From Chamaecyparis obtusa (taxonomy: Eukaryota; Streptophyta; Pinopsida; Cupressales; Cupressaceae), in NCBI GenBank assembly GCA_027943335.1, contig BSBK01006433.1, forward strand, positions 124,001-188,000: a DNA stretch of 64,000 bases. Reading direction: 5' to 3'. Each line of letters opens with the position of its first letter. Positions within the stretch are counted from its first letter, which is position 1. Position numbers and translations under genes: made by a program. Shown in pieces: positions 48,909-62,325 of this stretch. A model generated the notes under the pieces. It made no database searches, was not told where the DNA came from, and was given only the letters and a program-made list of their open reading frames with translations.

Positions 48909-50523
48909 GACATCTGCACCCCCTCACATTTCCCCATGGTGGAAACTGGTGACACATGCATCAGTATGTAAAAGATAATCATAAAAATTAGAAAACAATG
49001 TACATATACTATTATCATAATTTAAGAGGAAATGAATGAGTACATTAAAATATATGTACCTTGGAAGTGTCAAGACCAAATGATATAGCCAAAAGCGTGG
49101 ACCCCTCCAACTATGCCATCTCCTCCTTTTTCATCAGCAGAACATAAATGTAACACATAAAAAGACATAAGTGGGAAATTATTATAAGGAAATTCTACTA
49201 AAAATACGAACAATAAAATTTGAATACAATGTAAAAAGTGAACTATTTACCCTTACCATAATAGTGGAAGTCCATGGCTCTATAGGCTCTTGATGCACAT
49301 TTCCATGAGCTACTTCAGTGCCTTTAGTGTGCTGTGTAGAATCATCCCCATCAAAGCTGAAATTATATGCATCACTATCAGTCAGGGGACCAAAGCACAG
49401 ATTCTTGCATATAATGCAAGTGTGGGGCACACAAACATGTGAGATCACAGAGGATGTGGAAGCTCCATAAGCATCAGGATGAGGAGGCAACAATGTCATG
49501 CTTTGTGTAACTAGCAGATCACTCAAGGTGTGAATGGCTCAAATAGTTTGTGAGCTAGCATTAGCACTAATGTCTGGATGTTGCACTGTGGGAGGGGGTG
49601 AAATCTTGGGAGGGGGGACATATGTGTAGGATTTCACCTATTGTTCCCATGGCCTATCTTGTACAGTGCCTAAACCTACACCCTGGTTCAGTCTCATACT
49701 CTAATAACTCACCTTTTGACCAAGCACAATTTTAGCATACAATTTTTTAATAAAATAAAATACAACATCCAAATTGTTGTGAGGTGGTTTATCAAAAACC
49801 ATCCACCAACACTCCCCAAAGTTGTCATGTATTGCACTATTTGTGCACCATTTAATTGACAACTTGGTTTCTTTATGGTCTACTTTTAGACTGGTTTTAG
49901 GATCCACAAAAAGATTAGCTATGTCATGTTTTGTTATATTTAGGTTCAAGACTTGATCATAATCAAGCCCATCGTCAAACTGGGTGTGCATGTAATCGCA
50001 CCAAAGAAGTGCAGCACTATGTTGTTGTGTAAGTATCTCCATGTTTTCAATAATTGAGTTCAATGTTGTAAACATGGGGTGCAATGTGGGGATATTGGCA
50101 TACATGGTTTGAAATCCTCTAAGTTCATTTAGATTATCTCTTATTATATCTTCTAAATGGTGAGGGTTTCTGACATGTACATCTTTTGGAGGTGGGGGAT
50201 TGTTGGGAGGTGGTTCTGGATTGTTTGTAGGATCATTAGGAGGGTTTTTTAATTCCATGATAGATAACAATGAAAAAACAAATACATAATTACAATGAAT
50301 TTTTAAAAACAATACAAAAACTCATTGCTACCCTAATTTTTATATAAAAAACCATAAATCTCTATTTAAAAACAATTAAAACAATTAAAACAATAAAAGT
50401 TAGAAGTTTTCACATACCTGGTGATTTAAAAAAAATCAGATAGGGGATTTGGAAGCTGATATCCAATAACCCTAGCTGCGTTCACATTTTTACAATGAAT
50501 ACACATTGAATGCGGCTGGGTAC

Positions 50524-50682
<159 letters not shown>

Positions 50683-51522
50683 CTAGTAAATATCAGATAT
50701 CTGATTAAGGCTTTTGTTATGGCTTTTGGCTTGGCCAGGTGCACTAACACCCAAGCCTACTAAAAAGTCAACATATGCATTTGTGCACTTTTGGACGAGT
50801 GAAAACAAGTTTTTTTCACATCACCACTTTTTGGCATACCATGATCCTACACATACCCACTTACTACAACAATTGAGAGAAATCACTCAAGTCTTTTATT
50901 GATTTTGAAAAATAGTACATAAGAGTTCATGTTTTAGTCCTTGATCTTCTTCTATTCTATCTTATCAAGTATCTTATGTTCTGTTATTTGAGCCCTTATT
51001 GATTTTGGTATCCTCATTTATATGCAAATGAAAGGATGTAAACAAGATTCAAATCAACATGAATCTTCATAATGAAAAACTAATCCTATATCAACAACTA
51101 GAACTGTCAAATTACATAATGAAAATCTAGAAAACATAAGAAAATACAAATGCAAGTTGTCCTCAATCCATAATTGCTCCATTAGTCTATAGATGGTCAT
51201 TAGGTTTCATAATTGTGATTGTTGGCATTTAAAAAACTAGTTGAAATCATGTTGTATACAATTGACTACTGAGATTATATCCTGGGAATCTGTATCTATA
51301 TTTCTTTTATCTGGTACAGTCATGTGGATTCTCTTCATTGGTCTTTAGCATACCCTTCCTCTTTTGAAGTTACATAGACTGCCAATGTAACCTTAGAACC
51401 ACCATATCCTACTTGTGATTTTAGCTTTCAAAGGCACACCAACTGCTAGCTTAACCATGTATGTAATTTTGCTACCTTTATTTTTTACCATGGACCTAAA
51501 CTTTCTATGCAATGCCTGATCA

Positions 51523-53421
51523 TGTGGTGAACCAATACAAAATCTTAACCACCACCTTGAACAACCAAGAAAACCTCACGATATCTCACAAACTACCTGA
51601 TGTCAATGTCGTAACTTTAGAATGCACTCTATTGACCGTAATCATAACTCGCAAAGTCATGCCAACTGTCAGCCAAAACCCTTTGTAAATTTTTAACTAT
51701 TAGCTCCAACCTTTTACCTATCCACCCAAAGCTACATAAACTATGTGTGTAACCTCATGAGCCTTCAATCCTAGCTATGGACTTAACCACTAAAGTCACG
51801 CTAATTGTCAGGCAAACCATTTTGTATCTTTAAAATTGGCAACATCGACCCTCCTTTTAGCCGATCAAAGTTACATTGATCGTCATCCTGACCATTTTGT
51901 ACCTTCAAGACCAACAACTCTAACTGTTGAACTGATCAACAAAGTCATGCACACCGTCACCTCAAACTGGTCATCAACCATGTTGGTTCCTGGTTTAGCA
52001 GAATTTTAACTACCTTGGAACTGAAGAAATGCACCTATAGGTTATCTTACTTTCCACAATCATTACACTCTAACAAGAAAAAGGACCAATTAACAAAGCC
52101 CTCAAGCTTTTTACAAGTCAAATTCTATAGAATTCAAATAGTTACACCTAGGATTAGGTTTATTCACTTCTCAACTTTCATTTCTACTAGTCCATAATAA
52201 AGTAGATAAATTCCCTTAATATCTTCTTCTACTTTTAAGAAATAAAGAGATAGTGTGAGAGCTAATCACACCACCAAATCACTCACAAGCTCATCATTGG
52301 CTTTGCACTTTAGTTCTACAATATTGCATTTAAAAATTTTGATTTGATTTTGAAATTGAACTCAGAGAAAAGAGAAAATATTTTCTTGGCTTATTTTTTG
52401 TGATCACTACCTTATTCATTGGGCATATTCAGAACAAGTCCACACTATGCTTGGTGATCCAATCATTTACGTTGCAAATGAAAATCAATTAATACTTAAA
52501 ATTTCATTCTTATCACAAGCCTTTGTAATACCTTATAACTCTGTCGGGTTATACTAAGCATTTACTTAAATCCTTGAATTAAAATAAAAGTATATCAGTA
52601 CATACAATTTTAAAAAAATTGCATCTATGATCTTGAGCTCATTGTTCAAAGACATAGGAAATTATAAACCACCATAGAAGGAGACACGATTTATAGTAAT
52701 TTTTTTGCTAAATGTTTGTATTAAATTCCTTGAAAATAATACATGTAGTATTGGACAAAACATAAAACATCCAAAAAATTAAATTAGAACATATATACTT
52801 CATTAAAATACCTAAAATAAAGACATTATAAAATCTCTACAGAATTCTTGAATAACTAATAAGACTCTTTTCCCAGAAAATACAAACTGGCTTAAGCTTG
52901 AAATTCTTTTTGTGTAGTTGTCCTATAGAAATATACTATATCCCTAACTAAAAACCTATAAAATTTTTCTATCTTAGTTTTCTAGCCCTTATAAATGATC
53001 TTGGGAATCCTTTTATAGAACAAGGATTGCAACAATCTATGGATAATTTAGGGAAAATTACTAGCAACCAAGTTTTTCTTTCATCAATTTAGATTTATTA
53101 TAGAAGTGACAACAAGTAGCTTTAAAATATCATAATCTAATCTAATTTACATTATCGGTGAAACCCTAGTAGGTGAACCACAAAGATAGGGTTTGGCTCA
53201 TTAAATTGCCTCTTGCCCTTAACATCTCAATCATATCTATCTCACCTACCTCTATTTACCAGGGACCTAAATTATTTGTCAATTTTCCCATACCATAACT
53301 CCCTCTTCGAGAAGAATGATGTTGGCAGTGGGCCAACATCCCTCGTGAGGTTCATGACATGGCTTAACTGCCTCTTGTGTCTTCTATAAGTCTAGTGGTT
53401 GTATAGACATGTTAATATTTT
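51523..53421. other. Spacer, nothing recognised
   Basis: AT-rich sequence with scattered short similarities to other spacers (e.g. near 53370-53400). No gene or RNA is supported; the frame 52015-52197 has no family features. Confidence 0.5.
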
Positions 53422-53432
53422 CTCTGATACCA
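53422..53432 (-). other. Primer binding site, minus strand
   Basis: Reads TGGTATCAGAG on the minus strand, directly after the LTR end CTAACAAT. The sequence further left shows no gag. Confidence 0.75.
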
Positions 53433-53434
53433 AT

Positions 53435-54625
53435 TGTTAGAAAGTAAATTCCACCAAGATAACTAAGGGGGGGGGTGGTGAATCAGTTATCACATAAAAA
53501 CAACTTATAATACCATTATCATATTTCAACCATGTAACCAATATAAAAACAAACCATAGAAAGATAAACATACACAATAACATGATATATGTTGACTAGG
53601 GAACCTCTTGATCAAAGAGTAAACCCCGATGGTGATGGTACCCACAAAAGATGTACTAATATGAAAATTACTTTTGAGAGGATGGACTCTATTAGGAGCC
53701 TTATGAAATACATTTAATCCATATTAGTTCTTGTTAGGAGACTTTGAATCCCTATCAAAATATTCTAACCCGGTTAAGAGTTATGGAAGGCAGAACTATC
53801 CAAACAACTTCAAGGGAAAGATCACTGAACTCAGTATCCAACTGATCTTTGTATTATTTGAATAGAAGAATACCAACAATTACTGATCTCAGCAACTTAT
53901 CTGCACTCCTTTGACTATGCCAAACTGCACCAACTATTCCACCAGATCTCAATACTAGATCTACTTAATTTGCATATCCTCTTACAATATCATATCATTT
54001 CTTATTCCACACTTCTCTTTCTTTTGTATATATCAAATCAAGGAAAAAAATCCTTCCTTTATATCTCACTCAAATAATTTACAATAGAGTCATCCAACTA
54101 AGCTTAACCATTACAAAAATATAAATGATTACATGTTACATAATATTTCATAACCACATAAAACTATCAGCTCCCAAACTAAATAATTATTCACACGTGC
54201 AATCTCTAACTATTCTTTCTCATCCAGGTCACCTCTGAAATGTCATAAACTTTTGTTCAACTTCACATGTCAAGATTCTATCCCAATTATGAGATATAAT
54301 CTAACTATCATAAACCTCTTCTCAGGAACACTGTCTGAATACTATTTCCATTAAATTACACATAAATGTCATGAATAATTGAATTTCTATATATGCTCTT
54401 AAAAATAATCTCAGGACATAATATAGAATCATTCCTTAACTCCACATAGCTTGACCTGCAATTCTCTACGTGCGCTAATACAAACACTATCCACTTCTCT
54501 GTTATTTTCCAGTAGACCAATGTGTTAACATTAATGAAAAATATAGTCATGAATGCAACATACAACTGCTACAAAATGACTCCAAATAGTCCCCCATAGG
54601 ACATATTCAACATCCATTCCTAACA
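53435..54625 (-). repeat. Copia LTR, minus strand
   Basis: On the minus strand it runs from TGTTAGGAATGG (54625) to TTTACTTTCTAACA (53435), about 1,190 bp. A C-rich CACC tract near its end is homologous in style to the CCCCTCCCC end of the LTRs at 2648 and 8714. It has a polypurine tract on one side and a primer site on the other. Confidence 0.7.
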
Positions 54626-54637
54626 ATCTCCCCCATT
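54626..54637 (-). other. Polypurine tract, minus strand
   Basis: Minus strand AATGGGGGAGAT adjoins the LTR start. Further GGGGGAG tracts (near 54770 and 54900) fill the 3' UTR beyond it, as in the 2648-9838 element. Confidence 0.7.
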
Positions 54638-55070
54638 GGCATTGATGGCAACATAGATGAAAAATATCCAAGTTCCATGAATACCAAACTTCAACACTAC
54701 TATTATGCATTATCTTTTCAAATCCTCTTCATCAATCAAATCACCAAGTGTTTTTCATTTACTATCCTTCTCCCCCATTGACATCAATGACAAATAAAAC
54801 ATCAATATGTCAATCCACAAGCTCGAATGTCAAAAGACACTATTCATAAAATACATTCACAAAATTCCTTCATGACTCAGCTCAAAAACCAACATACTCC
54901 CCCATAGAGGAAGTATCAACACACGGTCTAGAACAAATAGAGCTCATATACCACTAGACTGATGCAACTTTCTGCATCACTACTTGAAAGTAGGTTGGGG
55001 CATAACAAGGTGCATACCTCTAAAATACTCAAATGTATCCTTAGGTAAAGGCTTTCTAAATATATATTTT
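54638..55070 (-). other. Copia 3' untranslated remnant, minus strand
   Basis: Contains CAATGGGGGAGAAGG-type tracts on the minus strand and no ORF. It meets the plus-strand element near 55070. Confidence 0.5.
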
Positions 55071-55077
55071 TAACAAT

Positions 55078-55089
55078 TGGTATCAGATC
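55078..55089 (+). other. Primer binding site, plus strand
   Basis: TGGTATCAGATC follows TTTAACAAT. One base differs from the tRNA-Met type site. Confidence 0.75.
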
Positions 55090-55131
55090 AATAGGTCCTT
55101 GAAGGAAAATTTTAACAACTTAAGGAGATCG

Positions 55132-56840
55132 ATGGCAGCTCATTTAAGGAAATAAATCCCTATGTTTGACAGAGTTAACTATGACAAATGGAAAGAAAAT
55201 ATGAAGACACGTCTACTATGCTTAGGACCAGGATATTCATTGATCACAAAGAATGAAAAAACTGTCATTGAGAAAGAAAAACATGAATATTTCACTGATA
55301 AGAAAAGAGATCTATTCATGTGTGACATACATTCCAGAGAAGAACTGTTGTCAGCTCTTCTAGAGAATGAATATAGTCAAGTAAAAAATCTAAGGACATC
55401 TAATGAAATTTGGTTATCTTTACAATCTAATTTTGAAGGTAATGTGCATGCAAAGTGAATTAGATTATAGAATTGGATATGTTTATTTCAAGATGCAAAG
55501 ATGATGGAAGATGAATCTTTTAGAAGTTATATCAGTAGGGTATCAAAGATTTTTGCAAGTATCAAATCTTGTGAAAGAAACAAAACTAAAGATGAAGTCA
55601 TATGGAAGATCTTAAAGATACTTACCCCTGTGTTTAATTAGACATCACAAATGATTGAAAAAGTTATACCCTGTACTGAAAAGTTTACCAGAGAAACTCT
55701 TCTTGGAAGATTATAAGAAGCAGAGATAGGCTTGAGGTAGTCAGGAGATTGACCTAGAATTGAGACAATATTCAGCACAATTAGTGTTCACTCTACTTTT
55801 TCAAGAAGTACAAGTTTTAGTAGAGATTATGCCAGTTACAATAGATCTGAGACTAAAGAAGATAGAAAGATTGAGGAATGAATTGCCTTGCTTGTGAAAA
55901 GAGAACCTGGAGGTAAGAAAATATTTAAATGTTGGGCATGTCAAGAATATGGTCATTTCACATCTAAATGCCCTAAGAGAGTGAAGAAATATAATAAATT
56001 TAAACCTAGAAGGTCTCAAGAATGTTACTATGCTAATGATTAAGAATTTGAGGCTAGCATTGAGAAAATCTTAAGTGAAAGTGATAATGAAAGTGATGAC
56101 ATAGGATTTGTAGCAATAAAAGAATAAAAATTTGAAACTAAAGTTAGAGAAGAAAAAGATTTAGTTTCTCAAGTAGAAAAGAAAAATGATTGGATCATAG
56201 ACAGTGGTTGTTCACATCATATGACTAGAGATCCAAAGAAATTTATAAAGTTTAATGTAACTATAATGGAGGAATTGTTAGAGTTGGAAACAATGCACCT
56301 TGCTTGATAAAAATAATAGGATCTATTACTCTTGATGGAAAGACTAACACTGATGATGTTTACTTTGTGGATGGATTGAAACATAATCTTTTAAGTGTTG
56401 GATAGTTAGTTGATAAGGGATATCAAGTTTGGTTTATCAAGAAGACTTGTGTGATCAAGGATAAGAATGGTAATATGATTGGAACTAGATCAAGAACCAG
56501 AGGTAATGTATTTCAGTTGAATCCTGCTGAAAAGACATGTTTGATTACTTAGATTGATGACATTTGGTTATGGCACAAAAGGTTTTATCACATAAATTTT
56601 GATAACATTGTGAAAGTAAGTACTACATTTGCAGTAAGATATTTTCTTAAGATTATTAAACCTACTAACATGATATGCAAAGAATGTGTTATGGCTAAGC
56701 AGAAAAGAAGTTCTTTTCCCAATAAGAAGTTCACCACAATAGAAAAATTAGAAATTGTTCATACAGATTTGAGTGGTTCCACAAGGACTAGAGGATTCTA
56801 TGGTGAAAGGTATTTTATGATTTTTGTTTATGACTTTACT
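55132..56840 (+). pseudogene. Truncated Copia gag-pol (gag, protease, start of integrase)
   Basis: Starts at ATG 55132 (stop at 55153), then Copia gag (FDRVNYDKWKENMKTRL). The CX2CX4HX4C knuckle CWACQEYGHFTSKC is at 55930-55971 and the protease motif WIIDSGCSHHMT at 56191-56226. After a frameshift near 56268 come FVDGLKHNLLSVG, the pre-integrase domain (DIWLWHKR, then CKECVMAKQKRSSF) and the integrase start (VHTDLSG). The frame ends at 56840 just after the FVYDF position, where the second-DD motif normally has Asp, not Tyr. At least ten stops interrupt it, mostly where Gln or Arg is expected. The rest of integrase, RT and RNase H are missing. Confidence 0.88.
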
Positions 56841-56860
56841 TTCTAACAATTGGTATCAAA
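56841..56860 (+). other. LTR end plus primer site fused to truncated integrase
   Basis: TTCTAACAATTGGTATCA at this point is the reverse complement of the junction at 53427-53444 (22-bp match overall). It directly abuts the integrase break. Confidence 0.65.
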
Positions 56861-58389
56861 TATTAGATATTAGTAGTGATCAAAGACAAACAAATCTGAT
56901 CTTATCAAATGCCATAACATCCATTCATTAATTCTTCATCTGTAAATTTGTCCTTTTTATCTCTACCATAATCAGATTATATTAGATCAAAAAAATTGAT
57001 CTTCTTGGCTTGCTGACTCCATTTCCTATTCAAACCAATTCATCAAAATTCAAAACTATTACCGCAATGGGTAAAAATAAAATTTAAAACAAATTTTTCA
57101 ATGAAAACCCTCCCATTACATCATGTGGTAACAAAATGGTCAAAAGACCGATGACCTCCACATCACTCTACATAGAAGAAAAATTGACTAATCAGAAAAT
57201 GGCACCTCAACATTATCTAGTGCTCAGGTCCCAAGATTTTTTGTCTTCATCAAAATGGACATGTGGCAGTGAGGTGTGATACCTTGAAAGGTATCATTGT
57301 TGTAGGTTTTGATCATGGGAATGCGCCTACCATCAGATCAAAAATGATCTTTCTATTCTTTATTTCCTTTAGTCCTGGCCTATGTGATGTCACCTGAGAT
57401 ATGTGTCATCAAGGCACAATGCCTTGATCATTAATCAATGACCAAATCTTTATCATAGGATTGCACCAACTGTCAGATCAAAACTAATCTGCCATTGCTT
57501 TATCTTCTTTTCAAACTGGTCCCACAATCTCATGGTATACACTTGTCAATTAGGCATGATCCTACGAAGGTTTAAAAGGTACACAGCTTTGGTTAGCACC
57601 ATCACACATGTCATTGGATCGAATCTAATTTGACAAATATATATATTTTTCTTTACCTTTGGCTAGGTCCCATCATCTGCTACATGTCACTTAGGCATGA
57701 TCCTAGGAAGGCTAAATTACATGCATCTTTAGATCATGGGACCACACCCACCATTGGATTGAAAAGGCTCCTCCTTTCTTTAAAACATGATGGGGACTTT
57801 AGACTTAGGAAATATTAACTCAAGGGTCCTGCTAGGAAACTTGACTTAAAGGACTTCGCCCCTTTCAATGATGACTTAAAACACATGACTTAAAACTGAA
57901 CAAGTGATTTCAAAAATTAGCAAAGAAATAGATTGTATGTAGGGTTGTGGACTTATGAAAAATTATTTTGAGACCCTACCAAGATAGTAAACCCTATTCA
58001 CTTAATCTAATGCAAGAATTAACATTTTTCTTCAAATTTTGCACTATGAAAGGAAAATTGACCACCAATGGCTTTGTTTGGAGATGTATGCCTCTTGTAG
58101 GCATAACAAGATCTTAGAATTTCTAGGAGAGAAGACCACAAACATGAAAATAGGACTGTAGAAAGAACCACAAAAAAAACCAAACCTAAAACCGAGACAA
58201 ATCAGAAGGGAAACACAGAGACACACTAAAGAAAATATATACAAACTTTACAAACCTAGCTAATTCTCATGGAAAAGAGAGTACCTTCACATAAGTACCT
58301 TTTCATAAATTGTCCATGAACATGCAATTCTTGAATGTTGTACCAGAAATATCTCTGATAAAATATGACTTTTATCCTCACCTTTCATG
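56861..58389. other. Spacer with degenerate tandem repeats
   Basis: 57290-57790 holds diverged repeats of roughly 140-180 bp built on CATCAGATCAAAA, GGCATGATCCTA and GATCATGGGA motifs, probably from an LTR. No gene is supported, and the frame 57630-57818 lies within these repeats. Confidence 0.45.
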
Positions 58390-61300
58390 AATTTTGTAGG
58401 GGGCTAACCAGATAGGATCAAATTTACCATGTTTTCCTTTATCCTCCAACATGGCATTCCACAAAATATCCAAATCATCAACAAATTTTTTTCTCTTTGT
58501 ATTTCTTTTATCATACAAGTTCTTAACTTGTATCTATAACTTGGCATTCTTTGATGCAGATTCTCTCCTTGTTCCATCTAATTCCAGGATATCATTCATT
58601 CTTGCCTACATCTCATCTATCACATCTTCATCATACAAATGAATAAATCTTTACATTCCAATCAACTTGTTATGAGGAAATCTAGCATGAATCCCATACA
58701 CAAGATCAAATGAAGTACATCTAGATGATTTCTTCATAGTCACCCTCTCAGCCCAAATTTTCATAGGTAACTTAGCATCCCATGCTCTCTTATTTTTATT
58801 AAGGATTCTTTTGATAATATTTAGTAGATTCTTGTTGCTTGATTCAGACCACCCATTACCTTGTGGATGGTAAGGGGGTGAAGTGGACCTATTTATACCA
58901 TACTTTTAACAAAATTCAATATATTCATCACACCTAAAACACATTGCATTAACTGTCATAATTCTCTTTGGACATCCAAATCTGATAATAATATTTTTCA
59001 AAATAAAATCCATCACAACCCTACTAGTGGATTTCCTAGTAGGGACAACCTCTACCCACTTGGTAAATTAGTTAGTGGCCACCAAAATCCAAGAATGACC
59101 ACCATTAACCTTGTTTTTAATTTCACCAATAAAATCAATGCTCCATTGCTGGAAAGGATCTTGAATTTCAACAAGTTTCAAAGGTAAGTTACCTAAAAAA
59201 CATTAACTTATGAGAAAATCTCTAGCATTCATCACATTTCTTCACAACCTCAACAACATCCTTAAATAATCAAGGCCATCAAATAACTGCTCATATGACC
59301 TTGTGTGTTATTCTCATAGCCATATAATGGCCTCCACAAATCCCACTATGGATATCTTTTAAATTTTTATTCACTTGATCCTTGTCAACACAATTCAACA
59401 ATATAGCTTCAATTTTTCTCCACCATAGCTTATTTAGTATTATTGTGTATTTGATGGCACAAAGTTTCAAGGTTGTTTTCACATTTTCATCCAAACCAAG
59501 AGGGAAATTAATTAGTTGCAAATAATAAATGATGTCAACATACCAATGACAAAGATCCATATCACAAGTATATGATCTTTGTTCTTCCTCAACTTGATTT
59601 TTCTTGTTGGCATCTAGATTTTCTTGGGTCGTCAGCTTTGCAATCTCTTGACCTCTGACAAACTTGGCTATCTAAAAATCAATTTTGAACTCTTGGAGTC
59701 TATTAATCCATCTGTATCTCCTACCAAAGACCTCTTGTTGTGTGAAAGTATATTTTACTATAGCACTATGCACATAAGCAACAACAATTTCTCCCATCAA
59801 GTAACATAAAAAAGCCTTAACTCCTTTTACTAGTGCATAAGCATGTTTCTCATTTATTTCATACTTTAACTCAGCAGCCTGAAGTGACTTGCTAAAGAAT
59901 GAAATTTTTTGCTCAAATCCCTCTGAATTCTTGTGTAGTAATATTGCAGCCATTGTATGAAAGGATGAAAAAAATATATATGTATGGGCTTATCATAATC
60001 CAGAGCATTATGCACATGAGCATCCTTAATTACTTGTTTTATACTTGGAAACCCACTGATGGCTTGTCATCCCAATTAACCTCAATTCCTTTCTTTAACA
60101 TCTTTTAAATAGGTCTACTCATTTATGCAAAATTAGTGACAAACCTTCTTAAGAAATTCAGTAGTCCAAAGAAGGACTGGATACCTTTCACATTTCTAGA
60201 GTGTTGGATTTTATCAATGATAACCACTCTCTCAGGGTCAATTCTAACAACTTCTTTGGAAACTAAGTGACCCAACAATTTACCTTCATTCACACCAAAG
60301 AAGCACTTTCTTGGGTTTAGAGATACACTATATTCCAAAGCCCTTGTAAATATCTTTTTCAAATGTAGGAAATGATCTTCTTCTTTCTTAGAATATGTTA
60401 TCAAATCATCCTGATAAACCACCAAGAATTTATTAATGAATTCAACAAAAGAAACATCCACGGTCCTCTGAAAAGTTCCTCTTGCATTAGTAAGACCAAA
60501 AGGAATTCTTACATACACATAAGTTCCCCACATTGTAGTAAATGCAGTCTTAAACTACTCAGATTCATGAACTACAACTTTTTTATATCCAGCAAAACCA
60601 TCCATGATGGACATCAATTTAGAACCAGTCACCCTTTGTAATATAGCCTCCCTATTAGGAAAACAATAATTTTCTTTGAGGGAACACAAGTTGAGATTCT
60701 TGAAATCAACACATAACTTGATGTCACCATTCTTCTTTATAACATGGACTAGATTGGAAACCTATGATGAATACCTAATGGGCTTGATAATACCAGCATC
60801 TCTAAGTTTCAGCAATTCTTCCTACATTTAGGGTGCAAGAGTTGGGTTAATCAGCCTTTTCTTTTTCCTAAAAGGTTTTGCATCATATTTAAGAGGGACA
60901 ACATGCTGAAATAAATCTTCCGTATGAGCCTTCAAATCATCATATGATCGAGAGAAAACATGTCTATACTTTATCAACAACTCAATCAGGTTTTTTGTTA
61001 CATGAGGTGACATTCTCTTACCAATATAAATTCTTTTTAGAGGCTTCATTAGTACCCAAATTCATTTCATCAATTTCATCAAGATGTTTATCCTTCATTT
61101 TTGTTCTAGCCCTATCCTAGTTGTTGAAAATGTTTTCAAAATAATCAGCCCCTTTGGGACTTAATTCATCTTCAGTTGAATTATTTCACTTCCAAGAATG
61201 GTGTCCTTTTCATCAATATTTTCAACAAATGCATTACAACCCAATTCTTGTCGATGAAATTTATCTTCACAATTCATGAATTTAAGAATATCCACATCAT

Positions 61301-62325
61301 TTTTTTAAAATTATCCATTTTTGACATTGTAAGACACATATGCCCTTGCCTGTACTTCAATCTTGGATATTCTAGAAAATTTTATATCATCTAGGTTAAT
61401 TACAACATTTGCAAACAAATCTACAATCTTATTGTCACTCTTATCCATCCATACAATACCAAAATCATCAAATTCTTCTATCAAATCCCAAACAACATTC
61501 ATGTATCATTTCAATCTCTTATTATTAGATTTATAAGAAGACCTTGGAACACAACCAACTCAGAATCACCAATAACATGTAGGCATTTAATTTCATGTCT
61601 TGCTACTAATTTCAAACCAAGCAATAGATCCTCAAATTCTACAATATTGTTTATACAGGTAAAGCTCAATGTGAAGGAAAAAACTTGTATGTATTTATTT
61701 CTAGTGATATTAGTAAGACACCTACTCGTGGATCTTATTTTGAGCTAGCACCATCAAAGTACATAGTCCTTAAGTCCTCCATATCATAAAAATTATTTAT
61801 TTCAGCATCAATAGGGGCAAGTTTAGTTTTGTTATCTATGACAACAACTTCATCTCTAAAGGCATTTATATTAGTATCAACGAAACAAGTTGTTTCATTA
61901 TCGACATTCTTCTCTATCATGTGTGGAACCCTAAGCTCCCTTTCCACCTTTACAAATTGGTGATCAATGTGGAAAGTAGTAAAAGATAAATCACATTGTA
62001 AACTCCCACCCATACTTGCACTCCATTTTCTAGATAGTAACATTCCATAATGGGGTGGGATATCAACAACCAACACACTCATAGTTAGGTCCTTTTCAGG
62101 GTATGCTAAAATTTTGTAATGCAAGGATTTAATAGTTCCAATGACATGAAATTCTCTTGAATCTAGGGTACAACACCTGCCCTATGTTGTATCTACCTTA
62201 AGTCCTAATGATTCCACCACTTTAAAAGGCATCAAAAAATTGGATGCTCATAAATAAATCATATAATTCTTAACAAATTTTCTATTCACTATGATACTAA
62301 GGAAGAATGGACCAATATTATCAAA
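58390..62325 (-). pseudogene. Ty3/TAT-like pol with RNase H between protease and RT
   Basis: Minus-strand order is as follows. Protease is at about 62320-61800 (ASNFLMPF, then PPHYGMLLSRKWSASMGGSL). An archaeal-type RNase H is at about 61765-61311 (MYFDGASSK, HVIGDSELVV, VWDLIEEFDDFGI). RT is at 61049-60123 (IPFGLTNARGTFQR, VYQDD). The normal RNase H is at 59953-59672 (FSKSLQAAELKYEINEKHA). Integrase is at 59560 to about 58390 (ICGGHYMAMR, CDEC, YHPQGNGW). The DSG of the protease is destroyed and the second integrase Asp region is degraded. There are many stops and a few frameshifts. The gag and both LTRs are absent. The RT sequence style is that of TAT-clade Ty3 elements, a family judgement from memory. 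Confidence 0.88.

Larger units (their letters stand above)
41820..50258 (-). pseudogene. Unrecognised multi-exon gene, copy 2, split by the chromovirus
   Basis: The same gene as at 37740-39828. Exon 1 starts at the minus-strand ATG at 50258 and ends at 49713 before AAG/GTGAGT, a consensus donor that copy 1 has lost by one G-to-A change. It is five codons longer than copy 1, with an extra segment near the Pro-rich start. The block equivalent to 38531-38476 is the exact site where the 42550-48908 element landed, so the gene was cut inside an exon. That exon has no stop in copy 2, whereas copy 1 has stops. Other blocks carry their own stops. Both copies are therefore broken, by different mutations. 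Confidence 0.5.
53422..56860. mobile_element. Rearranged Copia element(s) with junctions in both orientations
   Basis: In order: minus-strand primer site, minus-strand LTR, minus-strand polypurine tract and 3' UTR, then a plus-strand primer site and a plus-strand gag-protease-integrase fragment. The fragment ends in another plus-strand LTR-end/primer-site junction. No simple LTR-internal-LTR structure explains it. A self-integration product, or two partial insertions joined later, are alternatives. Confidence 0.65.

Noticed and set aside
56610..56846. Stand-alone small gene of 78 codons
   Set aside because: It is the pre-integrase/integrase part of the broken Copia gag-pol that starts at 55132.
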